64,000 bases of DNA. Origin: Synaphobranchus kaupii (Eukaryota > Chordata > Actinopteri > Anguilliformes > Synaphobranchidae). Each line of letters starts with the position of its first letter. The stretch's first letter is position 1. A program made the translations under genes and the position numbers. Below, piece by piece: positions 21,240 to 31,320 of this stretch. The stretch lies in assembly GCA_029718625.1 (NCBI GenBank), contig CM056379.1:53155579-53219578 (forward strand), written 5' to 3'. Under the pieces are notes generated by a model that worked only from the letters and a program-made list of their open reading frames with translations, did no database searches and was not told where the DNA came from.

Positions 21240-22510
21240 GACAAAGTAGCTCTATACCTTTTAGCATTTGCGACAGCTTCTAGCCTTCAGCTGTGGTTGC
21301 TACGAGGTGACAACTGGAACCTATTTTTTTACAGTCTATGACTGGAACGCTCAAAACTTGTAACTCTGAGCTTCCATTATCTGGGCTATGAGCTGCCGAG
21401 TTCATAATGAACACAGCATAAGCCCAGCGCAGTTTCAGTGTAATTTTATCCGGTAGTATAACGTTACCTGCTGGAAATCTTTTGGTACCGGATCATGTTG
21501 CTAGGTTTAGTTTAGTTTTCTGTACTACAATGGTCGTATAAGGCATTTTGATTCGCTTCATAGTAGCCTTGTAGCTGCTTCCTGACTAGCAGCTGACTGA
21601 CGTTTCTCTCACAAAACTAACATTGGCTAACAAAAGCTTAATTGGACAACGCATATTTCCCAGGAATCTTAGCCAGAAAGAAGAGAATAGCTACTACTAA
21701 GAAAGTAGCCTACCATTATTATTCTAATTATTATTATAATTAAAAGTGTTTGCAGTAGGCTACATTGTCTGCAGAGTAGCCTAGACTATTCCATGTTCGG
21801 ATGCTATTGGACTTTTTTTAAAGTGACTAACCATGAAACAGATATGTTTGGTGAATTTATGGTGTATAAATCCGATCTCGTAAGGGCTTATAGAATGCTA
21901 TCATAAATTCTTAATATATTATCGTAAATTCTTAATTTTCCTAGTACATGATTTTTAAGGTCACATTGTGTTATGCATGAAAAGCATAACATGAATAGAG
22001 CTGGAGTGCACATCTTTTTGTGACAAATGAATCAAGAAATCACAACATAGGTAGGCGTAGGCTACACATAGCTGGATGGTTTTTTCCGGTAGCCTACTGT
22101 AACTTTACGTTCAGTGGTAGCGGTAGCCTACCGAAATATGTTGGCTTTTGTGTAATGACCGTGTTTAAAACAAACGTTTGTGAAAACATGTAGCCTGACA
22201 CAGTTATTTATTGATTTTGTTTTTTTACATTAATGCACCAACGATCCAGACTTAACCAGATTATATTTTGCGTTAAAAACTTTTTTCTCTGCTTGACAAA
22301 TGGCCATGGGATATCTGTTCCCATAACGTTACTGCATAACTGCCATGGTGTCCGGTGACTTTCACTGTTTCACTCGTTTAAGTAACTTAGGCTACAAGTG
22401 AACAGTTAATATTGTAAACATGTCTTTGCCTCATAAAAATGTGGGAAAAACATTCTTGTATGAGAAAACCATAACATGTGCACACTGTTTCAGTCGAAAA
22501 TTAAGTTACC
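21240..22510. other. Unassigned sequence
   Basis: No gene or element end recognised in this AT-rich stretch. Confidence 0.35.
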
Positions 22511-22512
22511 CT

Positions 22513-22592
22513 TTGGTACCTGGTGGGGATTGAACCCAGATCTCTCACATGGAAAGGCTAGACGCTTACCACAACACCAAAGCTTCTTGGAT
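22513..22592 (-). repeat. tRNA-like sequence, SINE head or tRNA pseudogene
   Basis: On the minus strand, 'ggtgttgtggtaagcgtcta' resembles an A box and GGGTTCAATCC a B box. The flanks CTTTGGT and ACCAAAG could pair as an acceptor stem. Spacing between the T-arm and the 3' acceptor strand is too long for a normal tRNA. A degenerate SINE head or tRNA relic is more likely than a functional gene. Confidence 0.45.
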
Positions 22593-22599
22593 GCTAGTA

Positions 22600-23280
22600 T
22601 GTGATATATATAGGGCATTTGTCATACTCAGAATAGTATCAAGAAGCTAGCAAGATTGGCGAATGAGATGTCGTTATCCAATTACAAATGACAAATTCAG
22701 CAGGAAAAATGAGAAGAATTGGAAGACGAAGAAGAAGAAAAAAAATTGGAAGAAGAAAAGGAAGTAGAAAACTCTGCCAAATAACCCAAGTTTGGGGCTT
22801 TATTGTGTGGATGTGTGAAGTTGTATCTGAATTCTGTGTAAGGACGTACAGAAGTTAATGTTTTTAAGGGCTGAGAGTCTGTGGTCATTGTGGTTATTTC
22901 TGTAGGAAACCCTGAAAAGTGCCAAACTCTCAGTGCTGTATAGGTATGGGGCATGCCGCGCCAAGCCGTAACTTGGCGGATGGCATACCTGCCATCCCAA
23001 TAGATGAAACGTTCTTGAATTAATGTACTGTGGTTCACATTTTTGTTGTTTTAGCTTTGTATTCTAGCACTTTGGATTTTAAATGGAACAGTGACTATGA
23101 GGTTAAAGTGCAGACTTTTAGCTTTAATTTGAGGGTTAGGGTTAGGTTTATCATATCATATCGGGTGAAGCATGTAGCAATTTAAACATACACCCCCCCC
23201 CCCCCCCCCCCCACACTTTAAGTGCACCAAAAGTAATTGGACAAATTAACATATACTTAAATAAAGTCATCATATTTCAT
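22600..23280. other. Unassigned sequence with GAA-rich tract
   Basis: A purine-rich GAAGAAGAAG tract lies at about 22720-22770. Frames on the minus strand (22697-23038) are driven by this tract and show no family motif. Confidence 0.35.
23191..23212 (+). repeat. Poly(C) homopolymer run
   Basis: A run of about 20 C residues follows 'aaacataca'. The length is probably variable and prone to assembly error. Confidence 0.9.
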
Positions 23281-23351
23281 ATTTGGTTGAATATCCTTTG
23301 CATGCCATGACTTCCTGATGTCTGTTACCCAACAACATCAAAAGACTCTTG

Positions 23352-24324
23352 GGGCTCTATTTTCAAACCAGCGCAAGGGGACGGTATAGTCAAACGCAAA
23401 CTTGTTGACAGCATCAACGTCTTAAAACTGGCGCTATGGCGTTTCTCAGCAATACCGCTAGGATCAACAAATTCTCAACATAACATCCTTTCGGTTGCGC
23501 TGCAGTGGGATGGGTGGCGCTGTCGGGGGCGTGTTCTAAAATACTTTCGGCTCAGTGACAATTTGAACCAACGAAAACCCATTGCGTTATGATCAGCTGG
23601 AACCACCTCTTAGCGGAAACGCAATAGACTCTGGCAATTTGGTAACTTATTCGTCATGTAGTTCTATGTAGTGTCTATAGGTGATGCCAACATTACACTT
23701 CCATTTAATGAACAAATAACCTATAATTATTATTAATTAATTAATTTTAATTTAAACTACTAGAATAAAACAGGACAGCTTACAAGAAACTTGCGATCAT
23801 GTAGGCCACTAGCCTATAATATATAAATTACACATTGACACAGTTGAATCATAAGCCTACCATTTGAATCATAATTATGCCTACATCACCTAATGTAGGC
23901 TAATTAATGCATTCGTCACCTCCTCCCGTGCCTTCCGAACTTCTGGGAGACGAGGTGGTGTGGATTGTGATCCATAAATTACTACAGTCCTAGCCTGTAC
24001 TTCTGTTGCAAGTATGTCTGATTCCTGTGCGGAAAATCTTGTCGTTGACGGTCCAGTGCGTTTGGGTTGCTCATTATGAAATTGCATGGAGCGATTGCGT
24101 TCCAACGCGATTGCGTTTTAAAGCATGAGAACAACAATTTGATTGGCTACCATAGAGACACACCTTTGACGTTTAAACCCAGCCTTTTAGCAATACCGCC
24201 ATAAGGTGCTCCAAGATTGCCGTCATGAAATTACCAAATTTCTCGCCGACACGCCCTCAGAGCGATACCGCCAAGCGATTACTCTTGCGTTAACCATTGC
24301 GTTTGGTTTATTAAAATAGAGCCC
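23352..24324. mobile_element. Harbinger MITE, 973 bp, copy 1
   Basis: The ends are GGGCTCTATTTT on both sides, reading inward. A TTG triplet flanks it (23349-23351 and 24325-24327) and the foldback arm resumes directly, so the 3-bp duplication is real. It carries one minus-strand Myb-like frame. By eye it differs from the copy at 26123-27095 at only about four positions. Confidence 0.92.
23890..24105 (-). CDS. Short Myb/SANT-like protein in Harbinger MITE copy 1
   Basis: The 71-codon frame begins MERNRSMQFHNEQPKRTG and contains TRFSAQESDILATEV, then YGSQSTPP and KAREEVTNAL. The pattern follows the N-terminal half of the Myb-like helper protein of Harbinger elements (compare the frame at 11416-11604: FSESEIEVVLAEV and LFGSLSSG). 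Full helper proteins are longer, so this is a truncated version. An identical frame is in the second copy. Whether it is translated is unknown; it might be a competitive DNA-binding peptide, or merely a relic. Confidence 0.6.
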   Translation of the reverse strand: MERNRSMQFHNEQPKRTGPSTTRFSAQESDILATEVQARTVVIYGSQSTPPRLPEVRKAREEVTNALISLH

Positions 24325-24579
24325 TTGATATCTTATTTTCAGGTACTCTTACAAGCAATAGTATAACCTCTGTATTTGAATGGATCTCTATGGGAATTGG
24401 TGGGTGGGACTAGATTAAAGGGTAACAAAACACGCTGGTTTCGCTAGACCCCGCCCTCTGTTGAAATTCAAAAAATGCCAAAATCTGGGAGTGATAAGGT
24501 AATAATATAGGGGCTGAGCTCCAGGTACCAAACCACGCCCCAGCAATTTTTCTTCACTAGTAGCCAAAAGCGAATTTCT

Positions 24580-24606
24580 ACTGTCTGTCTGTCTGTCTCT
24601 CTCTCT
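24580..24606 (+). repeat. CTGT/CT microsatellite
   Basis: Four CTGT units followed by a CT run, within the TTAA element at 24419-25979. Confidence 0.8.
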
Positions 24607-24780
24607 CATACACACAAAACACTCTAGCTCAAGCTGCTACCAAGCCCCCGTTTGAACTTATAATGATGCGGCCAGCAAAGAGAAAATCACACACTGTCCA
24701 AATAGTTACCCACGCCATGTAGGCTACTAATTTTACAAAGGCTGTAGGCAATCACGCTACCTGCAAGATATTAACAATAT

Positions 24781-25179
24781 GCACGCGCCGCGGTGGCGTA
24801 GCGGACAAAGGCACCGACTTTTTAGTCTGTGCAGTTGCGCCCCGAGGATCGGGGGCTCGATCCCCGGTCCTGCCAGTTCCGAGCATGGCCGGTGGCTGAG
24901 GGAGCGGCAATTGGCAGCTGCTCCCGGCGGGAGGGGCTCGGAGAGAGAGTCGTCACGCGCAAGTGCGCCCCTGGGCGAGTTGGAATCACGGTCAGGTTTG
25001 GAGGGGCCGCGTCCTGGAAAGGGCGGGGCGTCCTCTCTCCCACTACCGACGGACAGGGCTTGTGGCGGCGATTCTCTAGCGGTTGCTACACACGGGGATA
25101 ATTGATAGAATAGTGGTTCAATTGGCTACTAAATTGGGAGAAAATGGGGAAAAATCAGAAATAAATTATTTTTTTAAAA
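24781..25179 (+). mobile_element. tRNA-derived SINE, ~399 bp
   Basis: The head contains an A box (GTGGCGTAGCGG) and a B box (GGCTCGATCCC), the internal RNA polymerase III promoter of tRNA-derived SINEs. A GC-rich body follows, then an A/T-rich tail. The flanks are a near-perfect target duplication of about 15 bp, agatattaacaatat at 24766-24780 and agatatcaacaatat at 25180-25194. Protein frames across it (24779-25105) are not genes. Confidence 0.88.
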
Positions 25180-26122
25180 AGATATCAACAATATTTCCAT
25201 TTCAACGGGTGCACATGTGGTCACTGCACTGAACTCTCTCCAAGAGAGAATGTCTGTTAGGGACGTTACAAAGCTAAACGTGTAGCATGCATATACTACA
25301 ACTCCTGGATCAACTATTTGACCCAAATCCCCACTTTCTGCAGGAAATACCACATATAGTAATAATATACCCAAAAACATAAATTCAACAATAATTTTTT
25401 AAAAGTGACTTCATTAACCAACAAAATGTAAATAACTGCTCTCGTCCACAGTCAGCACTGCAGCTCACACTGATCGGTGTCATGCAGTGCGAGTAATAAT
25501 TTGTTTACAAAAAATATTCGACATAAACAGGCCAGCAAGGGCACAGTGTGAACAAAGTAAACAATAGATACTTTATTTACCTTGTCAGAATGTAAAATTT
25601 AGTTTTGTTTTAACATAAAAATACAGGAAATATACACACCGTGCATGCAACGCAGAGAGTAGCTCCCCACGTCCCTGTCAGATACGCAGTTTTCGTATGC
25701 TTTATACTATATATTTATTTTTAATGAAGTAGCCTATATATTTATTTAAATAAAATAAACTAGCTAGCTACTTGCTAAGCTAGACTGAAAAATGAACTAT
25801 CAAAAAACAAGGGACTATCAAGCTAACTATAAAAAAATATATACCAAAAATAGACTACTATAACTAGTAATTACTATAACTGCAGTAATTTGTCAGGATT
25901 TGGACCAGAATCATCAGTAATACTTAGAAAAAACCAAATGTTATCATCTAAAATAGTTGTTTTAGTGCTTTGTTACCCTTTAAGGTGTAAAGTACACAGG
26001 AATAGTATGGAACACAAGCTTGGCTAAATGGCTGTAAGTCATCATGGGTCTGAGGTTTCAAACGAGCCTCAAACCATCACTCTGCTGCCAAATATGCAGT
26101 AGATATGGATGGATCACTTTAA

Positions 26123-27095
26123 GGGCTCTATTTTCAAACCAGCGCAAGGGGACGGTATAGTCAAACGCAAACTTGTTGACAGCATCAACGTCTTAAAACT
26201 GGCGCTATGGCGTTTCTCAGCAATACCGCTAGGATCAACAAATTCTCAACATAACATCCTTTCGCTTGCGCTGCAGTGGGATGGGTGGCGCTGTCGGGGG
26301 CGTGTTCTAAAATACTTTCGGCTCAGTGACAATTTGAACCAACGAAAACCCATTGCGTTATGATCAGCTGGAACCACCTCTTAGCGGAAACGCAATAGAC
26401 TCTGGCAATTTGGTAACTTATTCGTCATGTAGTTCTATGTAGTGTCTATAGGTGATGCCAACATTACACTTCCATTTAATGAACAAATAGCCTATAATTA
26501 TTATTAATTAATTAATTTTAATTTAAACTACTAGAATAAAACAGGACAGCTTACAAGAAACTTGCGATCATGTAGGCCACTAGCCTATAATATATAAATT
26601 ACACATTGACACAGTTGAATCATAAGCCTACCATTTGAATCATAATTATGCCTACATCACCTAATGTAGGCTAATTAATGCATTCGTCACCTCCTCCCGT
26701 GCCTTCCGAACTTCTGGGAGACGAGGTGGTGTGGATTGTGATCCATAAATTACTACAGTCCTAGCCTGTACTTCTGTTGCAAGTATGTCTGATTCCTGTG
26801 CGGAAAATCTTGTCGTTGACGGTCCAGTGCGTTTGGGTTGCTCATTATGAAATTGCATGGAGCGATTGCGTTCCAACGCGATTGCGTTTTAAAGCATGAG
26901 AACAACAATTTGATTGGCTACCATAGAGACACACCTTTGACGTTTAAACCCAGCCTTTTAGCAATACCGCCATAAGGTGCGCCAAGATTGCCGTCATGAA
27001 ATTACCAAATTTCTCGCCGACACGCCCTCAGAGCGATACTGCCAAGCGATTACTCTTGCGTTAACCATTGCGTTTGGTTTATTAAAATAGAGCCC
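26123..27095. mobile_element. Harbinger MITE, 973 bp, copy 2
   Basis: It has the same ends, length and orientation as copy 1. The TAA duplication (26120-26122 and 27096-27098) interrupts 'cactttaagggttgtttctc' of the foldback arm. The four differences I noticed from copy 1 are single substitutions (for example cggttgcg against cgcttgcg). Near identity implies very recent mobilisation of both, or gene conversion. Confidence 0.92.
26661..26876 (-). CDS. Short Myb/SANT-like protein in Harbinger MITE copy 2
   Basis: The 71-residue translation is identical to that at 23890-24105, with the RFSAQESDILATEV core and YGSQSTPP. The observed differences between the two MITE copies fall outside this frame. 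As in copy 1, it is about half of a Harbinger Myb-like helper and function is unproven. Confidence 0.6.
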   Translation of the reverse strand: MERNRSMQFHNEQPKRTGPSTTRFSAQESDILATEVQARTVVIYGSQSTPPRLPEVRKAREEVTNALISLH

Positions 27096-27146
27096 TAAGG
27101 GTTGTTTCTCCTTACTTATTTTTCCATAGAGTCCAATAGGAAACTT

Positions 27147-27206
27147 TGAACACGGTACCTTCTTGCTGTAAGGTGACAGTGCTAACCACTGCACCACTGT
27201 GCCTTA
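27147..27206 (-). mobile_element. SINE head fragment, tRNA-derived
   Basis: On the minus strand the text is GGCACAGTGGTGCAGTGGTT followed by AGCACTGTCACCTTACAGCA and 'agaaggtaccgtg'. This is the well-known head of a fish tRNA-derived SINE. It breaks off before the B box is complete. Confidence 0.7.
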
Positions 27207-27209
27207 ATG

Positions 27210-28545
27210 ACTCAAGAAAATCAGAATAGAAAATTAATGGTCTATATATGGAGGTTTATTATGTCTACATATATTTCAATATTTCAAGTGGATGTATCTG
27301 ATATGTACAGCAGAGCACTGTAAAATATAGACAGGTAGCCTATCAAATCATCAGTATTCAAACATAAAATGAATGTATGATCAGATGTATAATGTATTTA
27401 ATATTCAATATGAATTCATAAGAACAATAGTTTTAATGTACCCTTCATACTTTTCAAGGATATTTTTGCTTGGTATACATTTTTGTGATTTCTTTCAATA
27501 AAATAAGATGTGCTGTTCTTACTGTACAATCTTTATCCCAATATTTAATCTTTAAACCCAATATTTTACTATTCTGAAGAGTTTGACTTTATCACCTGTG
27601 GTTAGCGGGAATGTTATTTTCCATTTTTATTCCCTCAGGAAAATCTCATGACTGTGAGGTGCTATGGGACAATGTGATTGTAAATGGCACAATACAAAAC
27701 TGAAGATAGAATGATTGATGTATATTACTGATTAGGGAACAAAACAGAATAGCAAATAGAAGAGCTGAAATAAAAAAGTAGCTTTTCAAAGCAGTAATGA
27801 CCCTGAGGAGCACCATGACATTCCAGAGGAAATGTGAAATTACATGAATATTGTTTAGTGATAAATATGGGAGAGAAACCAATGGCTAATGTTGTACAAT
27901 ATATTCCAGATTTGGAACAGTGGACTAATGATAGTTAGGGTGCAATTTATGTTAATAACATTTTGACAGACTAGCTTAACACTGAACATCTGCACAGAAT
28001 TTAATAATTGTTTGTCATTTGTATTGTAAACCTAATCATGTTTCTAGCTATGACTAAGTGATTCAGTGAGATACTGCTCCTTCTTTGGTGTAAAAGTTGA
28101 TTCAAGGACACAGCCTTTCTCTGGTTCTCTCTTAAAGCCAGATTCCCTTCATTGACATTTATAGATCCCATATTAAATGTACAACTATTATTCCTTGTCT
28201 ACATCGGAAGCACACTCAAAAATATGCCAGAAGTGTTTGCAAATAAATGGATTTCAAATAGGTATTTCATGATGTGGAGAAATGTTTTATTTCTTGTTTT
28301 TACAATGGGCCATAACATGGCCTTTCACCTCTCCTGTGTCAGCCCCTTGCCCTCTGGCCCCATGACTGGTAGTAGAAGACATGTGTGCATTTTAATTAAA
28401 ACTTCATCAATTATTTATACCTTAGAGAATCAGTGCCCTGACCTACAGTTTTATCCAATGCACTTTCAAAAGAAGGGCCTGAGGTCTCTGTTACGTCTGT
28501 GATACACAGCTCCCTGTCTGCATCATCATAGATTGGAATGTTATA
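27210..28545. other. Unassigned AT-rich sequence
   Basis: No gene recognised. A 116-codon plus frame at 28152-28502 has no motif, poor codon character and no flanking signals, so I do not call it a gene. Confidence 0.4.
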
Positions 28546-28547
28546 TA

Positions 28548-29173
28548 CAGTGGTGGTAAAGGCAGTGCAAAACGTCAAACCAGTAAAAAGTGTTGTTCCT
28601 CAAAATGATAATATAAGATTTCAAAAATAGTCATTTATCATTACTTCACTGAAGCAAACGTATCCTTCTTTGTAAGCACTTTGTAAGTAACAAAATCATA
28701 TTGTGTAAAGGAAACTTTAAGCAAAGAAGCAAGTATTGTAACAATACAATAATATATTTTTTAACAAAATCATTGTTCATCAACTGATATATTTAAAGTA
28801 TGAATTAAAGTTATAAAATATTTCATAGTGATATTTTTTTATTTTCATTGTTAATTACGACATCTACATTTTTTGAACATCATTCAGATCTTTTAATATC
28901 ATTGACTCATTTAATACCAATTCAAGTGAGTGCCATAGATACATGTCTAATGTACTTGCTCTTTTGTCCAAGTCTGGTGTATACAAGTAGGGGAGGGGGG
29001 CATGCTTACAATAATCCACCTTACTAGAATTGCACAGGCTTGGGGAAAATTTATTTGAGTAAATAATATACACTGGAGTGCAAGCAAAAGTATACCAAAA
29101 TGCAAAAATTACTTTAGCAAAATACAAACCCCTGTATTGAAGTAAAGTAAGTGGAAGTACATCTTTCCACCCT
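28548..29173. mobile_element. Degenerate hAT-like MITE (CAGTGGTGG type)
   Basis: The left side reads CAGTGGTGGTAAAGGCAGTG. The right side contains 'tgtattgaagtaaagtaag', 'ggaagtacatctttccacc'. Both look like decayed ends of a common fish repeat with 'cagtggtgg...agtaaaagtac' termini. The target duplication cannot be confirmed. Confidence 0.35.
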
Positions 29174-29219
29174 TCTATGAACACTTTCTTTAAAATGTTT
29201 TTTATGAACATTCTGGCAT

Positions 29220-29351
29220 TAAACAATGTTTTTTCTTGGGTAGAACAGAAGCTCAGAACACAAACATCAGTTAATCTCAAAATTTTTGTAAAAATGTTTT
29301 AAAGAAAGTCTTAAGAACAAATTTGTTCGTAGAGTGATTGGTGAATGAGGC
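29220..29351. mobile_element. Harbinger-type terminus fragment
   Basis: Read inward from the right the end is AGGCCTCATTCACCAATCAC and then 'gaacaaatttgttcttaag'. I recognise this as a fish Harbinger terminus of the GGGCCTCATTTAT kind. The left part grades into a 138-codon minus frame (28864-29280) without recognisable motif. Confidence 0.35.
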
Positions 29352-29354
29352 CTA

Positions 29355-31317
29355 GGGCCCTATCTTGGCGATCTTGGCACTTAGTCTAAACACATAATGG
29401 CGTAAAGTCCATTTTGGGCGTGTCCAAGTCCACTTTTGCTATTTTAACGGCGTGTTTTTTTGGCGCTAAGCACGGCGCAAGGTGCAACTGGGCTGAACCT
29501 AGTCGCTTCATTAATTACAGGTGTGTAATTAATTAATTACAGGCGTGAAATGCAATAAACCAATCAAAATGTCATATCCCATTCCCTTTAAAAGGATGCT
29601 TTTCCACCTTGGCGGATTGCTTGATGGCGAAACAGACATGCTTGTGCGTGTTTAGTGTGATCAAGGAATAGGCTAAATGGAGTATGATCAATATTATTCG
29701 GATTAACCATTAGCCTATGAGTTCCCGGTAATTCCAGACAGGGCTGTTATTTTACAAAATATATGCGGTTAAAAGGACCTATAACAGCTGAGAATAAGCT
29801 ATCAATGGCTTCAGTCTCGCCTTAGAAAACGCCAAATTAGCCTGCTTGTTCAGCGAATTTTGTTTGATTATGCACTGAAAGTGTCAAACATCAATTCCAA
29901 GAGGCTGTTCTCATGGAGTTCTCGAAGTTCAAGCTTCATCCAAAGTTCATTAGGCTACCTGCATAGTAGGCTAATATTGATTAATAACATACATACCGTT
30001 ATTTCGCCTTAATGATGACACTAAATAGCCTACAATAAAGCTGTCAGGTTCGCAACCCATATGTTCATGCATATTTCCCCTTGTTTAATAATGTCCTGTT
30101 TATGGAAATGTGACCAACCTGTTTTACTCGTAGCGTAATCCTTTAAAACAATCCACTTTCCCAGGAAGACCATGAAACGTGCAACTTACAGCAGGGGAAA
30201 CAGAGAACATGCAGCGCACGTGCAGAGAATGGCATTAAAATGAATTGTGTAACGTGCTGCAAATTTGTTTTAGTTTCTAATTAGATGCTTAGTTCTCTTT
30301 AAAATCGTTTTGTTCTGTTATGGAATAACGGGTGAAATCAGCTGGGTTTTAAACGGTGAGAGTATGGAAACCTGGTCACTGTAATTTAAAAAATATGAAG
30401 GACGAAGAATAGCTAAGGTTACAATTTAGTTAACATGGTGACATCTCCGTTTTTTAACCATAGGCTATCGAAAAAAACCGTATGCACAGCGAATCCGCTG
30501 TAGCCTAGGCTATTTGAAAAACAATAAATGCAATATTCACTGGACAAGTTTTTTAACTTTTTTCAGTCACAAACCATTCTATTTACTTACAGGCTGTATT
30601 CATAGATAAACAGAGCTGTATTGTAATGACATCTGAAGCGCATTTTCAGAACTTAAATGTCCGTCTATTGCCGTGCGCGAGTTTTCCATTGAATGACAAT
30701 TCACGCATTGGGTGTAAATGACAATTTGCACATTAGGCTTGATATAGGTGTTATCAGCTGCTTTTTAATGGATAGCCATTGTCCCGTACCATCGCACATC
30801 GCCTGGATGTTGATGGAGTGGGCTGAAAGCAATTTAATGTGCATGGCATTCCCCTTCGCTGAGGGAAAGGTAGGCTATGGACCCTTTTATTATTATGTAT
30901 TTTTTGATATAGGCTACACAATAATACTATTTCACATTGTAATCTTGATATTTTAATCATGCTTGTGCGCGCCCCTGTGTGTAACAGACAGGAGGGTACG
31001 CGCATTGTGCACACGCCTTTGTAGACGCACTTATATGCGCCGTTAAAATAACATGTATACAACTCCGACATGACTTTAGACCAGGTTAGTGGTGGTTCTA
31101 GCGCAAGCGCTTTCTGCTGGCTCAAGATAGCAATACGCCAAAAAGAATCCTGGCCACTCCTCATCTTAAGACCAACACGCCCAAACGGCGCAAGAGTACA
31201 TGGTAGTTAAACGGCGTGAGCGTTAGGCGTTATAATGAACCTACCGCCGGGTGTAAGATAGCAAAGACACTTGCGTTTGGGTTAGCGCCGCTTTGCGCCG
31301 GGTGTAAGATAGGGCCC
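29355..31317. mobile_element. Harbinger-type element, 2-kb family, copy 2
   Basis: It has ends GGGCCCTATCTTGGCG and, on the right reading inward, GGGCCCTATCTTACACCCGG, with a perfect 3-bp duplication CTA (29352-29354 and 31318-31320). The body aligns with 13821-15813 throughout, with scattered substitutions and small indels, in the same orientation. There is no transposase. Confidence 0.9.
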
Positions 31318-31320
31318 CTA

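Larger units (their letters stand above)
24419..25979. mobile_element. TTAA-target element (Kolobok-like ends), 1561 bp, with SINE inside
   Basis: The ends are AGGGTAACAAAACAC and, on the right reading inward, AGGGTAACAAAGCAC. TTAA duplications lie at 24415-24418 and 25980-25983. The AGGG start resembles the Kolobok-like element at 5756 more than the CCCT ends of piggyBac. I see no transposase. A tRNA-derived SINE interrupts it. Confidence 0.75.
23282..27146 (+). repeat. Foldback element copy 2, split by three insertions
   Basis: Left-arm pieces remain at about 23282-23351, 24325-24418, 25980-26122 and 27096-27146. They join in order to give the arm seen in the other copies ('aatatcctttgcatgccatg', 'tgaatggatctctatgggaa', 'atcactctgctgcc', 'ttatttttccatagagtcca'). 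The insertions are two 973-bp Harbinger MITEs and a TTAA element. The right arm is missing; a SINE head begins at 27147. Confidence 0.75.

Noticed and set aside
22513..22592. Functional tRNA gene on the minus strand
   Set aside because: A and B boxes are recognisable, but arm spacing does not allow a normal cloverleaf.
23143..23160. Telomere-like GGGTTAGGGTTAGG
   Set aside because: Only two units, inside AT-rich repeat-like sequence; too short for an interstitial telomeric array.
24779..25105. 108-codon plus frame
   Set aside because: It translates the polymerase III-type SINE; the frame starts at the SINE head.
28152..28502. 116-codon plus frame
   Set aside because: No recognisable motif, no splice or poly(A) context, AT-rich surroundings.
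28864..29280. 138-codon minus frame
   Set aside because: No motif, and its ends fall in decayed MITE and Harbinger terminus sequence.
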